This document shows positions 26,801 to 34,067 of a DNA stretch of 64,000 bases, in pieces. A model generated the notes under the pieces. That model worked only from the letters and a program-made list of their open reading frames with translations. It made no database searches and was not told the origin of the DNA. The position numbers and the translations under genes were made by a program. Positions within the stretch are counted from its first letter, which is position 1. Every line of letters starts with the position of its first letter. Source of the DNA: Streptomyces jeddahensis (GTDB lineage Bacteria; Actinomycetota; Actinomycetes; Streptomycetales; Streptomycetaceae); the NCBI RefSeq assembly GCF_001642995.1, contig NZ_LOHS01000088.1:62001-126000 (forward strand). The letters are read 5' to 3'.

Positions 26801-28035
26801 CGGCCGCTCCCGCTCCGGGCACCTCGGTTCCGGGCCCCTCCGCTCCTGGCTCCTCTGCCGGGGGCCTCGGATCGGCCCCCGTCCTCGCCCCGTCCTCCAC
26901 CGCGAGCTCCAGAAAGCCCGCGCCGGTCACCGCCCGTCTCACCGGCAACCGCCTGCTCAGCCTTCCCGGCGCGGGCAAGGAGGTCCGGCGGTTCACCTTC
27001 GACACGCGCGACAGCGAGAGCCCGCTGATCTACGCGGCCGGGGACGCACTGGGCGTACGCCCCGTCAACCATCCCGATCTTGTCACCGAGTGGCTCGCCG
27101 TCACCGGACTCGACGCCGCCACCGCCGTGGAGGTGGGCGGCGTCGGCGAGGTCCCCTTGGGCGAGGCCCTGCACCAGCACCTGGACATCACCAGGATCAC
27201 CAACGACCTGCTGCGCTTCGTCAGCGAACGCACCCACGACCCGCGAGAGCTCAAGAAGCTGCTCCGCCCGGACAACAAGGACGGACTCGCACAGTGGTGC
27301 TGGGGCCGCCAGGCCGTCGACGTCGTCGCCGAGTACGCCGTCCGCGCCTCGGCCCAGGAGTGGGCCGGGATACTCAAGCGGCTGCAGCCGCGCCTCTACT
27401 CCATATCGTCCAGCCCCCTTGTCGACCCCCACTTCGTCTCCCTGACGGTCTCCGTCGTGCGCTACGAGAACCTCGACGGCCGCCCCCGGCAGGGCGTCTG
27501 CTCACCCTTCCTCGCCGATGCCGAGCCGGGCACGCCGGTACCCGTCTTCGTCCAGCGCTCCCCGCACTTCCGGCCGCCCGTCGACCCCGCGACGCCGATG
27601 GTGATGGTGGGCCCCGGCACCGGCGTCGCCCCCTTCATCGGGTTTCTCGACGAGCGCCGCGCCCTCGGCCACCGCGCCCCGAACTGGCTGTTCTTCGGCG
27701 AGCAGCACCGCGCCACCGACTTCTACTACCAGGAGGAGCTCACCGCCCTGCTCGACGACGGCACCCTCACCCGCCTGGACACCGCCTTCTCCCGCGACCA
27801 GCGCGCCAAGGTCTACGTACAGGACCGGATGCGCGAACACGGCCCCCAGCTGTGGTCCTGGCTCCAGGACGGCGCCCATTTCTACGTCTGCGGCGACGCG
27901 TCCCGTATGGCGAAGGACGTGGACCGCGCGCTGCGCGACATCGCGATCGCCCACGGCGGTCTGGACGAGGACGGTGCCGCTGCCTACCTCAAGCAGCTCG
28001 CTGCCGACAAGCGGTACGTCCGCGACGTGTACTGA
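23887..28035 (+). CDS. nasA: Assimilatory nitrate reductase fused to flavodoxin/FAD-NAD(P)H reductase
   Basis: A 1382-residue fusion. Residues ~10-65 carry the [4Fe-4S] motif CSYCGVGCGM...GRLCTKG; ~65-490 are the molybdopterin-guanine-dinucleotide catalytic domain; ~570-720 the molydop-binding domain; ~826-965 a flavodoxin domain (VVLWASQTGNAEDFAAATAE); and ~1016-1382 an FAD/NAD(P)H reductase (RLYSISSSP, GVCSPFL, MVGPGTGVAPF), ending in DVY. Thus electron donor and nitrate reduction are on one chain, the known 'bifunctional nitrate reductase/sulfite reductase flavoprotein' architecture. GTG at 23887 follows GAGAGGGG. A Pro/Ala/Ser linker separates flavodoxin and FAD parts. The molybdate uptake genes follow. 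Confidence 0.92.
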   Translation: MTETTDQVRTVCSYCGVGCGMVLDIGMGPDGRRKVLKAYGDKAHPANFGRLCTKGATTADMLTAPGRLGSALVRDRRDEEPVPSPVDGAISETARRLRAIIDEHGPDAVAFYVSGQMSLEAQYLANKLAKGFVRTNQIESNSRLCMASAGTGYKLSLGADGPPGSYQDFDRADVFLAIGSNMADCHPILFLRMMDRVKAGAKLIVVDPRRTATADKADLFLQIKPGTDLALLNGLLHLLHENGHTDEAFIAAHTEGWEAMPEFLADYPPSAVAEITGIPEDDIRQAARLIGEAGEWMSCWTMGLNQSTHGTWNTNALVNLHLATGAICRPGSGPFSLTGQPNAMGGREMGYMGPGLPGQRSVLVDDERAFVEDLWELPPGTIRKDGVGKGTVEMFQQMADGKIKACWIICTNPVASVANRRTVIEGLEAAEFVVTQDVFADTETNAYADVVLPGALWTETEGVLINSERNLTLAQPAVDAPGDALADWRIIAAVACEMGYEKGFSYDSAEQIFEEIKRAWNPKTGYDLRGVTYERLRDTSVQWPAPDEDGPDRNPIRYVDGDAGPVFPTASGRAVFYARPHIPAAEMPDDDYPYVLNTGRLQHQWHTLTKTGKVAKLNKLNPGPFVELHPQDAEALGIAEGDSVEVASRRGRAVLPAAVTDRVQPGCCFAPFHWNDLFGEYLSVNAVTSDAVDPLSFQPELKVCAVSLTKVASAPGAPAEPVSLDVATPSAVSPVAVVPTAVTPGSAASAFGLEPGPPPVLTAQERQYLVGFLAGIDSGSPGVPVLPPGAPFSPEHALWVNGVLAGMYSRTTAPATTAEPHTPVREVVVLWASQTGNAEDFAAATAERLAATGHKATLAGMDDTDLRALPPGADVLLITSTFGDGDAPDNGAGFWDALAAPDTPRLDGLRYAVLAFGDSSYDDFCGHGRRLDQRLDELGAVRLAPRTDCEPDYEPSAQAWLDQVLTALTGAPAAPAPGTSVPGPSAPGSSAGGLGSAPVLAPSSTASSRKPAPVTARLTGNRLLSLPGAGKEVRRFTFDTRDSESPLIYAAGDALGVRPVNHPDLVTEWLAVTGLDAATAVEVGGVGEVPLGEALHQHLDITRITNDLLRFVSERTHDPRELKKLLRPDNKDGLAQWCWGRQAVDVVAEYAVRASAQEWAGILKRLQPRLYSISSSPLVDPHFVSLTVSVVRYENLDGRPRQGVCSPFLADAEPGTPVPVFVQRSPHFRPPVDPATPMVMVGPGTGVAPFIGFLDERRALGHRAPNWLFFGEQHRATDFYYQEELTALLDDGTLTRLDTAFSRDQRAKVYVQDRMREHGPQLWSWLQDGAHFYVCGDASRMAKDVDRALRDIAIAHGGLDEDGAAAYLKQLAADKRYVRDVY

Positions 28036-28140
28036 CCCCAGCACTGACCCCGCACGTGCCAGCTCCGCTCTGCATATGGCCTGGCTCTTGCGAAGCTGCT
28101 GGGGCCTACCAGCTCGCATCTGCGGCAGTATGATCCTCGC

Positions 28141-28527
28141 ATGCACAGCTACCGGATCGGAGACGCCGCCGCCCTGATGGGCGTCAGTGCCGACACCCTC
28201 AGGCGCTGGGTCGACAGCGGGAGGCTGCCGGCCGAGCGCGACGAGCAGGACCGGCGCATCATCCGTGGCGCGGACCTCGCGGCGTTCGCACGGGAGCTGC
28301 ACCGCATCGAGCGCGAGAACACCGGATCCTCGGCACGCAACCGCTTCTCGGGCATCGTCACCGACGTGATCCTCGGAGACGTGTCGGCGCAGGTCGAGAT
28401 CCAGGCCGGGCCGTTCCGGGTGGTGTCGATCATCAGTCGTGAGTCGGCCGAGGAGCTGCGGCTCGAGCCGGGCGTTCCGGCGGTGGCTGTGATCAAGTCG
28501 ACCAACGTGGTCGTCGAGCGGCCGTAG
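28141..28527 (+). CDS. HTH-Mop molybdate-responsive regulator
   Basis: A 128-residue protein with an N-terminal MerR/excisionase-like HTH (YRIGDAAALMGVSADTLRRW) and a C-terminal Mop/TOBE domain (NRFSGIVTDVILGDVSAQVEI, VVSIISRESAEELRLEPG) that binds molybdate. This is the compact actinobacterial counterpart of ModE. TATGAT (28129-28134) ends seven bases before the ATG and there is no ribosome site, so the mRNA is probably leaderless. It lies 36 bases before modA and most likely controls modABC according to molybdate supply. A pure storage role is less likely given the HTH. Confidence 0.85.
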   Translation: MHSYRIGDAAALMGVSADTLRRWVDSGRLPAERDEQDRRIIRGADLAAFARELHRIERENTGSSARNRFSGIVTDVILGDVSAQVEIQAGPFRVVSIISRESAEELRLEPGVPAVAVIKSTNVVVERP

Positions 28528-28562
28528 AGCCAGAGCCGTAGCGAGCCTGGGGGAGCAGACCC

Positions 28563-29432
28563 GTGATGAATCGTTCCGTACGCCGGATCCGCCTGACCTG
28601 CCGTACCCGCGTGAACCTTAGGGGCCATCTTCGGAATCGGGGGACGCTGAAGCTGGCGGGTGGAGGCGCCGCCGTGCTGCTGGCACTCAGCGGCTGCTCT
28701 TCCTCCGCCGGCTCGTCCAGCGGTTCTGCAGGCTCGTCGTCCTCGCCGGAGAGGCTGTCCGGCACCGTGACCGTCTTCGCGGCCGCCTCGCTGAAGGAGA
28801 GCTTCACCACCCTGGGCAAGGAGTTCGAGAAGGCCCACCCGGGCACGAAGGTCACCTTCAATTTCAGCGGCAGCGACACGCTGGCGGCCTCGATCACCTC
28901 GGGCGCCCCGGCCGACGTCTTCGCCGCTGCCAGCGACACGACCATGAAGACCGTGACGGACGCCGGCGACGCCTCGGGCACGCCCGCGACCTTCGTACGC
29001 AACCAGCTGGAGATCGCCACCCTGCCCGGCAACCCGGAGAAGATCTCCTCGCTGAAGGACCTCACCGACTCCAGGCTCAAGGTCGCGCTGTGCGACAAGG
29101 AGGTGCCGTGCGGTGCGGCCGCGCAGAAGGCCCTCGACGCCGCCGGACTGAAGCTCACCCCGGTCAGCTACGAGCAGGACGTGAAGAGCGCCCTGACGAA
29201 GGTGGAGCTGAAGGAGGTCGACGCGGCCGTCGTGTACAAGACCGATGTGAAGGCGGCGGGCAGCAGGGTCGAGGGCGTGGAGTTCCCGGAGTCGGCCGAG
29301 GCCGTCAACAGCTACCCGATCGTCCTGCTCAAGGACGCGCCCAATGCCGCCGCTGCCAAGGAGTTCATCGCGTTGGTGAGGTCCGGGGACGGTCAGCGGG
29401 TCCTCGGCGCAGCGGGGTTCCTCAAGCCGTGA
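28563..29432 (+). CDS. modA: Molybdate ABC transporter binding lipoprotein ModA
   Basis: A 289-residue lipoprotein: basic N-terminus, hydrophobic stretch and lipobox LSGC, then a Ser/Gly-rich linker and the ModA core (GTVTVFAAASLKESFTTLGKEFE, FNFSGSDTLAASITSGAPADVFAAAS, VDAAVVYKTDV). It binds molybdate, and possibly tungstate, outside the membrane. GTG 28563 or ATG 28566 starts it behind GGGGGAGC. The stop overlaps the modB GTG. Located between the Mop regulator and modBC in one operon. Confidence 0.93.
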   Translation: MMNRSVRRIRLTCRTRVNLRGHLRNRGTLKLAGGGAAVLLALSGCSSSAGSSSGSAGSSSSPERLSGTVTVFAAASLKESFTTLGKEFEKAHPGTKVTFNFSGSDTLAASITSGAPADVFAAASDTTMKTVTDAGDASGTPATFVRNQLEIATLPGNPEKISSLKDLTDSRLKVALCDKEVPCGAAAQKALDAAGLKLTPVSYEQDVKSALTKVELKEVDAAVVYKTDVKAAGSRVEGVEFPESAEAVNSYPIVLLKDAPNAAAAKEFIALVRSGDGQRVLGAAGFLKP

Positions 29433-30412
29433 ACGTCCCGGACGAGCCAGGCAGGCCTGCCGACCGTGGCCGGGCCGGCGCCGTCACGGGCCCCGAAGGG
29501 ACCGGCGCCGTGGCGCAGTCCGGCGAGGGTCCGGCCAAGGCCGACACCCTCGCGGGTGGTCCGCGAGGCCCGTACCACTGGGCCGGGCGTCGTGCCGGGC
29601 CCGGATCCGGGCCCGGGGGCCGGAGCGGGCGCGGCAGCCGGACACCGTTGCCGCTGCTGCTGCCCGCGCTGTTCGGCCTTGCCTTCCTTCTCCTGCCGCT
29701 GGTCGCGTTGGTGCTGCGCACGCCCTGGAGCAGTCTGCCCGAGCAGCTGGCCGCTCCGGGTGTCTGGCAGGCCCTGCGGCTGTCTCTGATCGCGGCCACG
29801 GCCGCCACCGCCGTGAGCATCGTGCTGGGTGTACCGCTGGCCTGGCTGCTGGCCCGCACCGATTTCCCGGGCCGCGGCTTCGTACGGGCCCTGGTGACGC
29901 TCCCTCTCGTCCTGCCCCCGGTGGTGGGCGGTGTGGCGCTGCTGCTTGCGCTGGGCCGCAACGGCGTGGTCGGCCGGTGGCTGGAGGCATGGTTCGGCGT
30001 GAGCCTGCCGTTCACGACGGCGGGGGTCGTGGTGGCGGAGGCGTTCGTGGCGATGCCGTTTCTCGTGATCAGCGTGGAGGGCACGCTGCGGGCGGCCGAT
30101 CCCCGCTACGAGGAGGCCGCGACGACGCTCGGCGCCTCCCGGTTCACCGCCTTCCGCCGCGTCACCCTGCCGCTGATCGCGCCGGGCATCGCGGCCGGCG
30201 CCGTACTGGCCTGGGCCCGGGCACTGGGCGAGTTCGGCGCCACCATCACCTTCGCGGGCAACTTCCCCGGCCGTACGCAGACGATGCCGCTGGCCGTCTA
30301 CCTCGCCCTGCAGAACGACCCGGCCGCGGCGATCACGCTGAGCCTGGTCCTGCTCGCCGTGTCCATCGCGGTCCTCGCCGGACTGCGCGACCGCTGGATG
30401 ACCACGCCATGA
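29429..30412 (+). CDS. modB: Molybdate ABC transporter permease ModB
   Basis: A 327-residue permease. Residues 1-70 form a long Gly/Pro/Arg-rich cytosolic extension not needed for the fold; the rest has five to six transmembrane helices and the ModB motif LGASRFTAFRRVTLPLIAPGI with WARALGEFGATITFAGN. GTG start overlaps the modA stop and the end overlaps modC by ATGA, so the three are translationally coupled. A later start is possible but the coupling supports this one. Confidence 0.92.
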   Translation: MNVPDEPGRPADRGRAGAVTGPEGTGAVAQSGEGPAKADTLAGGPRGPYHWAGRRAGPGSGPGGRSGRGSRTPLPLLLPALFGLAFLLLPLVALVLRTPWSSLPEQLAAPGVWQALRLSLIAATAATAVSIVLGVPLAWLLARTDFPGRGFVRALVTLPLVLPPVVGGVALLLALGRNGVVGRWLEAWFGVSLPFTTAGVVVAEAFVAMPFLVISVEGTLRAADPRYEEAATTLGASRFTAFRRVTLPLIAPGIAAGAVLAWARALGEFGATITFAGNFPGRTQTMPLAVYLALQNDPAAAITLSLVLLAVSIAVLAGLRDRWMTTP

Positions 30413-31485
30413 CCATACGCACGGAACGCACGGACGTACGCCCAGACGAAGGACTGGACGCCCGCCTCGTCGTCGACCGCGGCACGTTCCGCCTGGACGT
30501 GGCGCTGACCGCCGCACCCGGCGAGGTCGTCGCGCTCCTCGGGCCCAACGGCGCCGGCAAGACCACCGCCCTGCGGGCGCTGGCCGGGCTCACCCCGCTC
30601 ACCGGTGGCCATCTGCGGCTGGACGGCACCGACCTGGACCGTACGCCGCCCGAAACCCGCCCCGTCGGCGTCGTCTTCCAGGACTACCTGCTCTTCCCGC
30701 ATCTCACCGCCCTCGACAACGTCGCCTTCGGCCCTCGCTGCCACGGCGTGCCCAAGGCCGAGGCGCGGACCCAGGCGGCGGAGTGGCTGGAGCGGATGGG
30801 CCTCGCTGGCCAGGCCACTGCGAAACCGCGGCGGCTGTCCGGCGGCCAGGCGCAGCGCGTCGCCCTCGCCCGCGCCCTGGCGACCCGCCCGCGCCTGCTC
30901 CTGCTCGACGAACCGCTCGCGGCCCTCGACGCCCGCACCCGGCTCGACGTACGAGCCCAACTCCGCCGCCATCTCGCCGACTTCGAAGCCGTCGCGATCC
31001 TGGTGACCCACGACCCGCTCGACGCCATGGTGCTCGCCGACCGTCTCGTCGTGATCGAGCACGGACGCGCCGTGCAGGACGGAACCCCGGCGGACATCGC
31101 CCGCCATCCGCGCACCGACTACATCGCGCACCTGGTCGGCCTCAACCTCTACCGCGGTCTGGCCGACGGCCACGGCGTCCGGCTCGACAGCGGTCCGGTC
31201 ATCACCACCACCGAAGAGCTCAGGGGCCCCGCCTTCGTGGCGTTCCCGCCCAGCGCCGTCACCCTCCACCGCGACCGCCCCACCGGCTCCAGCGCCCGCA
31301 ACCTCTGGCAGTGCAGCGTCGCGGGCCTCGAGTCCCACGGCGACCAGATCCGCGCCGATCTCGTCGGCGACCTTCCCCTCGCCGCCGACCTCACCACTGT
31401 CGCCGCCGCCGAACTCGGCCTCCATCCCGGCGCCGAGGTCTGGGCCACCGTCAAGGCGACGCAGACGCACGCCTATCCGGCCTGA
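30409..31485 (+). CDS. modC: Molybdate ABC transporter ATPase ModC
   Basis: A 358-residue ATPase with Walker A GPNGAGKTT, Q loop VVFQDYLLF, signature LSGGQAQRVALARAL, Walker B LLLLDEPLAALD and H-loop THDPLDAM. The C-terminal ~100 residues are a TOBE/Mop-like regulatory domain (NLWQCSVAGLESHGDQIRADL). It energises ModB and completes the operon. The ATG overlaps the modB stop. The next gene is separated by a long regulated leader region. Confidence 0.93.
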   Translation: MTIRTERTDVRPDEGLDARLVVDRGTFRLDVALTAAPGEVVALLGPNGAGKTTALRALAGLTPLTGGHLRLDGTDLDRTPPETRPVGVVFQDYLLFPHLTALDNVAFGPRCHGVPKAEARTQAAEWLERMGLAGQATAKPRRLSGGQAQRVALARALATRPRLLLLDEPLAALDARTRLDVRAQLRRHLADFEAVAILVTHDPLDAMVLADRLVVIEHGRAVQDGTPADIARHPRTDYIAHLVGLNLYRGLADGHGVRLDSGPVITTTEELRGPAFVAFPPSAVTLHRDRPTGSSARNLWQCSVAGLESHGDQIRADLVGDLPLAADLTTVAAAELGLHPGAEVWATVKATQTHAYPA

Positions 31486-31525
31486 AACGGTAACCGGTAT
31501 GCGTGACGCCAACCCAAGATTCCCA

Positions 31526-31552
31526 GTTTCCCTATCGATTTACTAGGGAAAC
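31526..31552. promoter_or_regulatory. Perfect 9-bp inverted repeat upstream of the leader peptide promoter
   Basis: GTTTCCCTA and TAGGGAAAC are exact reverse complements with a 9-base spacer, ending one base before the TTGACG -35 box. The A/T-rich composition and the position suggest an operator. An Rrf2-family gene 1.8 kb downstream is the obvious candidate regulator. Confidence 0.65.
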
Positions 31553-31553
31553 G

Positions 31554-31582
31554 TTGACGCCGGTCTGCGGGCTGAGCAGGAT
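31554..31582 (+). promoter_or_regulatory. Promoter of the Cys-rich leader peptide
   Basis: TTGACG (31554-31559), 17 bases, CAGGAT (31577-31582). The predicted start is about seven bases later, at the A of the leader ATG (31589), so the transcript may be leaderless. Confidence 0.6.
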
Positions 31583-31588
31583 GGGTGC

Positions 31589-31708
31589 ATGTCCCACACG
31601 CAGCAGCCGCTCGTCCGCCGCAGGCATGTCGACCTCTGTCGCGTCGCCAGCGCCGCCTGCTGTCGCGTCGTCAGCGCCGTCTGCTGTCGCGTGCCGAGCC
31701 GCGTCTGA
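31589..31708 (+). CDS. Cys-rich leader peptide with triplicated module (39 aa)
   Basis: MSHTQQPLVRRRHVDLCRVA continues through two more copies of a CRVxSA-type module to TGA at 31708. The RRRHVDLCRV core is the pattern of the actinobacterial leader peptides I recall upstream of sulfur-assimilation genes (Leu-Val-x-Arg-x-His-Val-Asp-Leu). There are five Cys codons, two of them in adjacent pairs. Slow translation under cysteine starvation would be sensed here, altering folding of the ~390-base region before the next gene. The family link is from memory; attenuation is inferred. Confidence 0.8.
   Translation: MSHTQQPLVRRRHVDLCRVASAACCRVVSAVCCRVPSRV
31637..31708 (+). repeat. Three 24-bp tandem units within the leader peptide
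   Basis: Units at 31637, 31661 and 31685 each begin TGTCGCGT. The first two differ at only two positions and encode CRVASAAC and CRVVSAVC; the third is diverged (CRVPSRV, then stop). Being 24 bases, each duplication keeps the frame and adds Cys codons. Confidence 0.85.
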
Positions 31709-32097
31709 AGCGTTCCCGCGGGCCGCTCGTTGCCCGGTCCGCCGCACGCCGAGCACCCGCACAAGGCCGCTCCGCGGCCCCGCAGCGAAGAGGCGCCATT
31801 CGCATCGCCACCGCACGCCGTCCGCGAAGGCACACGGAGGCATACGGAGGCACACGGAGGCCGCGTACAGGCCAAGTCGCCTCCGACCACGGTGAGTTCG
31901 GGCGTTCGAGCCTCCGGGCCGCTGTGTTCACACCCCTGCCGACAGTCTTGGAGGACCTCAGTGGGCACTGCCCCAGCTCCGTCCGGCGTTGCTGCGCCGC
32001 CTTCCCGCGCCGGCACCGCGCACGCGCGCCGGAGCCGGGAGGTCCCGACCGACGGCAACTGTACGAGCCCACGCCGCCCGGCCAGGGGAGAGCGGAC
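31709..32097 (+). other. Long 5' untranslated region between leader peptide and monooxygenase gene
   Basis: 389 bases without a convincing gene. It holds a GGCCGC-TCC-GCGGCC hairpin at 31765-31779 and three tandem ~10-base GGCAYACGGA units near 31830-31862. These are candidates for alternative attenuator structures governed by leader translation. AGGGGAG sits just before the next start. Confidence 0.5.
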
Positions 32098-33312
32098 GTG
32101 ACGGTGGTGGATACGGCAGTGGGGGAGCGGGAAGCGGACGAAGGCTCCGACCGCGCACGGTGGCTGCACATCGCCCGCGAGGCGGCGGACGACCTGGCCA
32201 TGGACGCGGTCGCCCGCGAACAGGCCGGCAAAACACCGTTCGACGAGGTGGCCAGGTTGCGGGAGGCGGAACTGCTGACGCTGCTGATCCCGGCCGAGCA
32301 CGGCGGAGGAGGCGCGGACTGGCGCACGGCCTACGCCGTCGTCCGGCGCATCGCCACGGCCGACGGCGCGATCGGCCAACTGCTCGGCTGCCACTACTTC
32401 CTGTCGTTCAGCGCCCGGTTCTTCGCCGGGCCCCACGTGTCCGCACGGGTCGAGCGGGAGGCCGCGGCCGGCCAGTGGTGCTGGGGAGGCGGCTTCGCGG
32501 CCCGTGAACCGCATGTGACGCTCACGGCGACCGGCAGCGGCTGTCTGCTGGACGGCCACCAGTCCTATCCCACCGGAGCGAGGGTCGCCGACCGGCTCGC
32601 GGTCCGCGCCGTCCGGTCCGACACGGGCGAGCCCATGGCCGTCCTCGTGGATACCGCCCAACCGGGCGTGGTGTGCAGCGACGACGGGGAGACGTTCGGG
32701 CAGCGGCTGGCGGCCGGCGGCAGCGTGGGGTTCGACTCCGTGCCGGTCGCGGACGATGACGTTCTCGGTTCCCTCTCCCCGGACGAGGGCGTTCTGCCGC
32801 CCTTCGCCGGCCTCGCCGCACCCACCGCACGTCTGGTCTCCGTACAGCTCTGCCTAGGCATCGCCGAGGGCGTACTCGCCGAAGTCCGCGAGTACAGCAG
32901 GCCCGTCAACGCACACGCCCAGCCGTACAGCCCGCCCCAGGACCCCTACGTGCTCACCGCGTACGGAGAACTCGCCGTGGCCGCGCGCGCTGCGTCCGCC
33001 CTCGCCGACCAGGCCCTGGACGCCCTCGACCAGGGACTCGCTCGCGGGGAGGACCTCGACGACGACGAGTGCGCAGAGATCGCCGTACTCGCCACCGCGG
33101 CCGAGGCAGCCGCATCGCGGGCCGCCCAGCAGATCACCGCACGCGCCCTGGACGTCATCGGCGCCGACTCCGCCGCCTCACGCCACGGCCTCGACCGCTT
33201 CTGGCGCAACGCCCGCACGCACACCCTGTACGAGCCCGTGGCCCACAGATTCCGCGAGGTCGGGGACTACGTCCTCAATGGTTCACATCCTCCCTTCGTC
33301 CTGCCCTCCTGA
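32098..33312 (+). CDS. Acyl-CoA-dehydrogenase-like flavin monooxygenase (SfnB/DszC type)
   Basis: A 404-residue protein of the acyl-CoA dehydrogenase fold: VARLREAELLTLLIPAEHGGGGADW (N-terminal helical domain), GQLLGCHYF, the middle beta domain (GFAAREPHVTLTATGSG), and the C-terminal four-helix bundle ending FWRNARTHTLYEPVAHRFREVGDYVLNG. The last motif is typical of SfnB/DszC-type flavin-dependent monooxygenases that release sulfur from sulfones or thiophenes rather than oxidise acyl-CoA. GTG at 32098 follows AGGGGAG. The upstream cysteine-rich leader and downstream sulfatase and Rrf2 genes support a sulfur-scavenging role. The substrate is unknown. Confidence 0.75.
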   Translation: MTVVDTAVGEREADEGSDRARWLHIAREAADDLAMDAVAREQAGKTPFDEVARLREAELLTLLIPAEHGGGGADWRTAYAVVRRIATADGAIGQLLGCHYFLSFSARFFAGPHVSARVEREAAAGQWCWGGGFAAREPHVTLTATGSGCLLDGHQSYPTGARVADRLAVRAVRSDTGEPMAVLVDTAQPGVVCSDDGETFGQRLAAGGSVGFDSVPVADDDVLGSLSPDEGVLPPFAGLAAPTARLVSVQLCLGIAEGVLAEVREYSRPVNAHAQPYSPPQDPYVLTAYGELAVAARAASALADQALDALDQGLARGEDLDDDECAEIAVLATAAEAAASRAAQQITARALDVIGADSAASRHGLDRFWRNARTHTLYEPVAHRFREVGDYVLNGSHPPFVLPS

Positions 33313-33402
33313 TTGCGTGCATCAGATGTAAGGGGCGGACCTCCGCCGCCACGCACGCGTGCCCCGAGATCCGCCCGCGCACCGGTGTCGGATAATCGCG
33401 GC

Positions 33403-33861
33403 ATGCGGATCTCGGCGAGGGCGGACTATGCGGTGCGGGCTGCGTTGGAGCTGGCCGCGGCGGGGGACGACACCTCGGTCAAGGCCGAGGCGATCGCCAC
33501 GGCGCAGGGCATCCCGCACAAGTTCCTCGAGGGCATCCTGGGCGACATGCGCCGGGGTGGACTGGTGGCCAGCCAGCGCGGAGGCAAGGGCGGCTACCGG
33601 CTGGCCCGTCCGGCGGACTCGATCGCCATCGCCGACGTGATCCGCGTCGTGGACGGCCCGCTGGTGTCGGTACGGGGCGTGCGCCCGCCGGAACTGTCGT
33701 ACAGCGGACCGGCGGAGGCCCTCCTGCCGCTGTGGATCGCGGTACGCGCCAACGTCCGCAAGATCCTCGGCGAGGTCACCCTCGCCGAGGTGGCGGCGGC
33801 CAAGCTGCCGGACGAGGTGGTGGGCCTCGCCGAGGACCCGGACGCCTGGACGAATCCCTAG
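33403..33861 (+). CDS. Rrf2-family regulator without cysteines
   Basis: A 152-residue protein starting MRISARADYAVRAALELAAA, with winged HTH (AIATAQGIPHKFLEGILGDMRRGGLVASQRGGKGGYRLA) and the Rrf2 dimer helix. It contains no Cys, so it is not an IscR/NsrR iron-sulfur sensor and is closer in type to CymR, the cysteine-metabolism repressor. GATAAT at 33391-33396 ends six bases before the ATG and there is no ribosome site, suggesting a leaderless mRNA. It lies between the monooxygenase and sulfatase genes and may bind the 9-bp inverted repeat at 31526. Function is inferred from context. Confidence 0.82.
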   Translation: MRISARADYAVRAALELAAAGDDTSVKAEAIATAQGIPHKFLEGILGDMRRGGLVASQRGGKGGYRLARPADSIAIADVIRVVDGPLVSVRGVRPPELSYSGPAEALLPLWIAVRANVRKILGEVTLAEVAAAKLPDEVVGLAEDPDAWTNP

Positions 33862-34015
33862 GGAGCCCGGCATCAATCCCGGCATCGAGTACATCGCCGT
33901 CGGGCGCATCGCCGCCGGCGGGCATGGTGCAGGGTCGTCCGGGCACATTGCAGGGTCGTGAAGTCGGCCGGAAGGTCATTGACCGGTCTCCGCGCCGACG
34001 GCCATGCTCAGGAGC

Positions 34016-34063
34016 ATGCACATGACCGGTACGTCCGACGACGGCGTTCTCGCGCAGGCCTGA
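34016..34063 (+). CDS. 15-codon mini-ORF just upstream of the sulfatase
   Basis: ATG at 34016 follows CAGGAGC and encodes MHMTGTSDDGVLAQA, stopping four bases before the sulfatase ATG, which itself has no good ribosome site. Translation of the sulfatase may therefore depend on ribosomes arriving from this mini-ORF. It lacks the RRH(V/I)DL core of the other two leaders. Confidence 0.45.
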   Translation: MHMTGTSDDGVLAQA

Positions 34064-34067
34064 ACCG

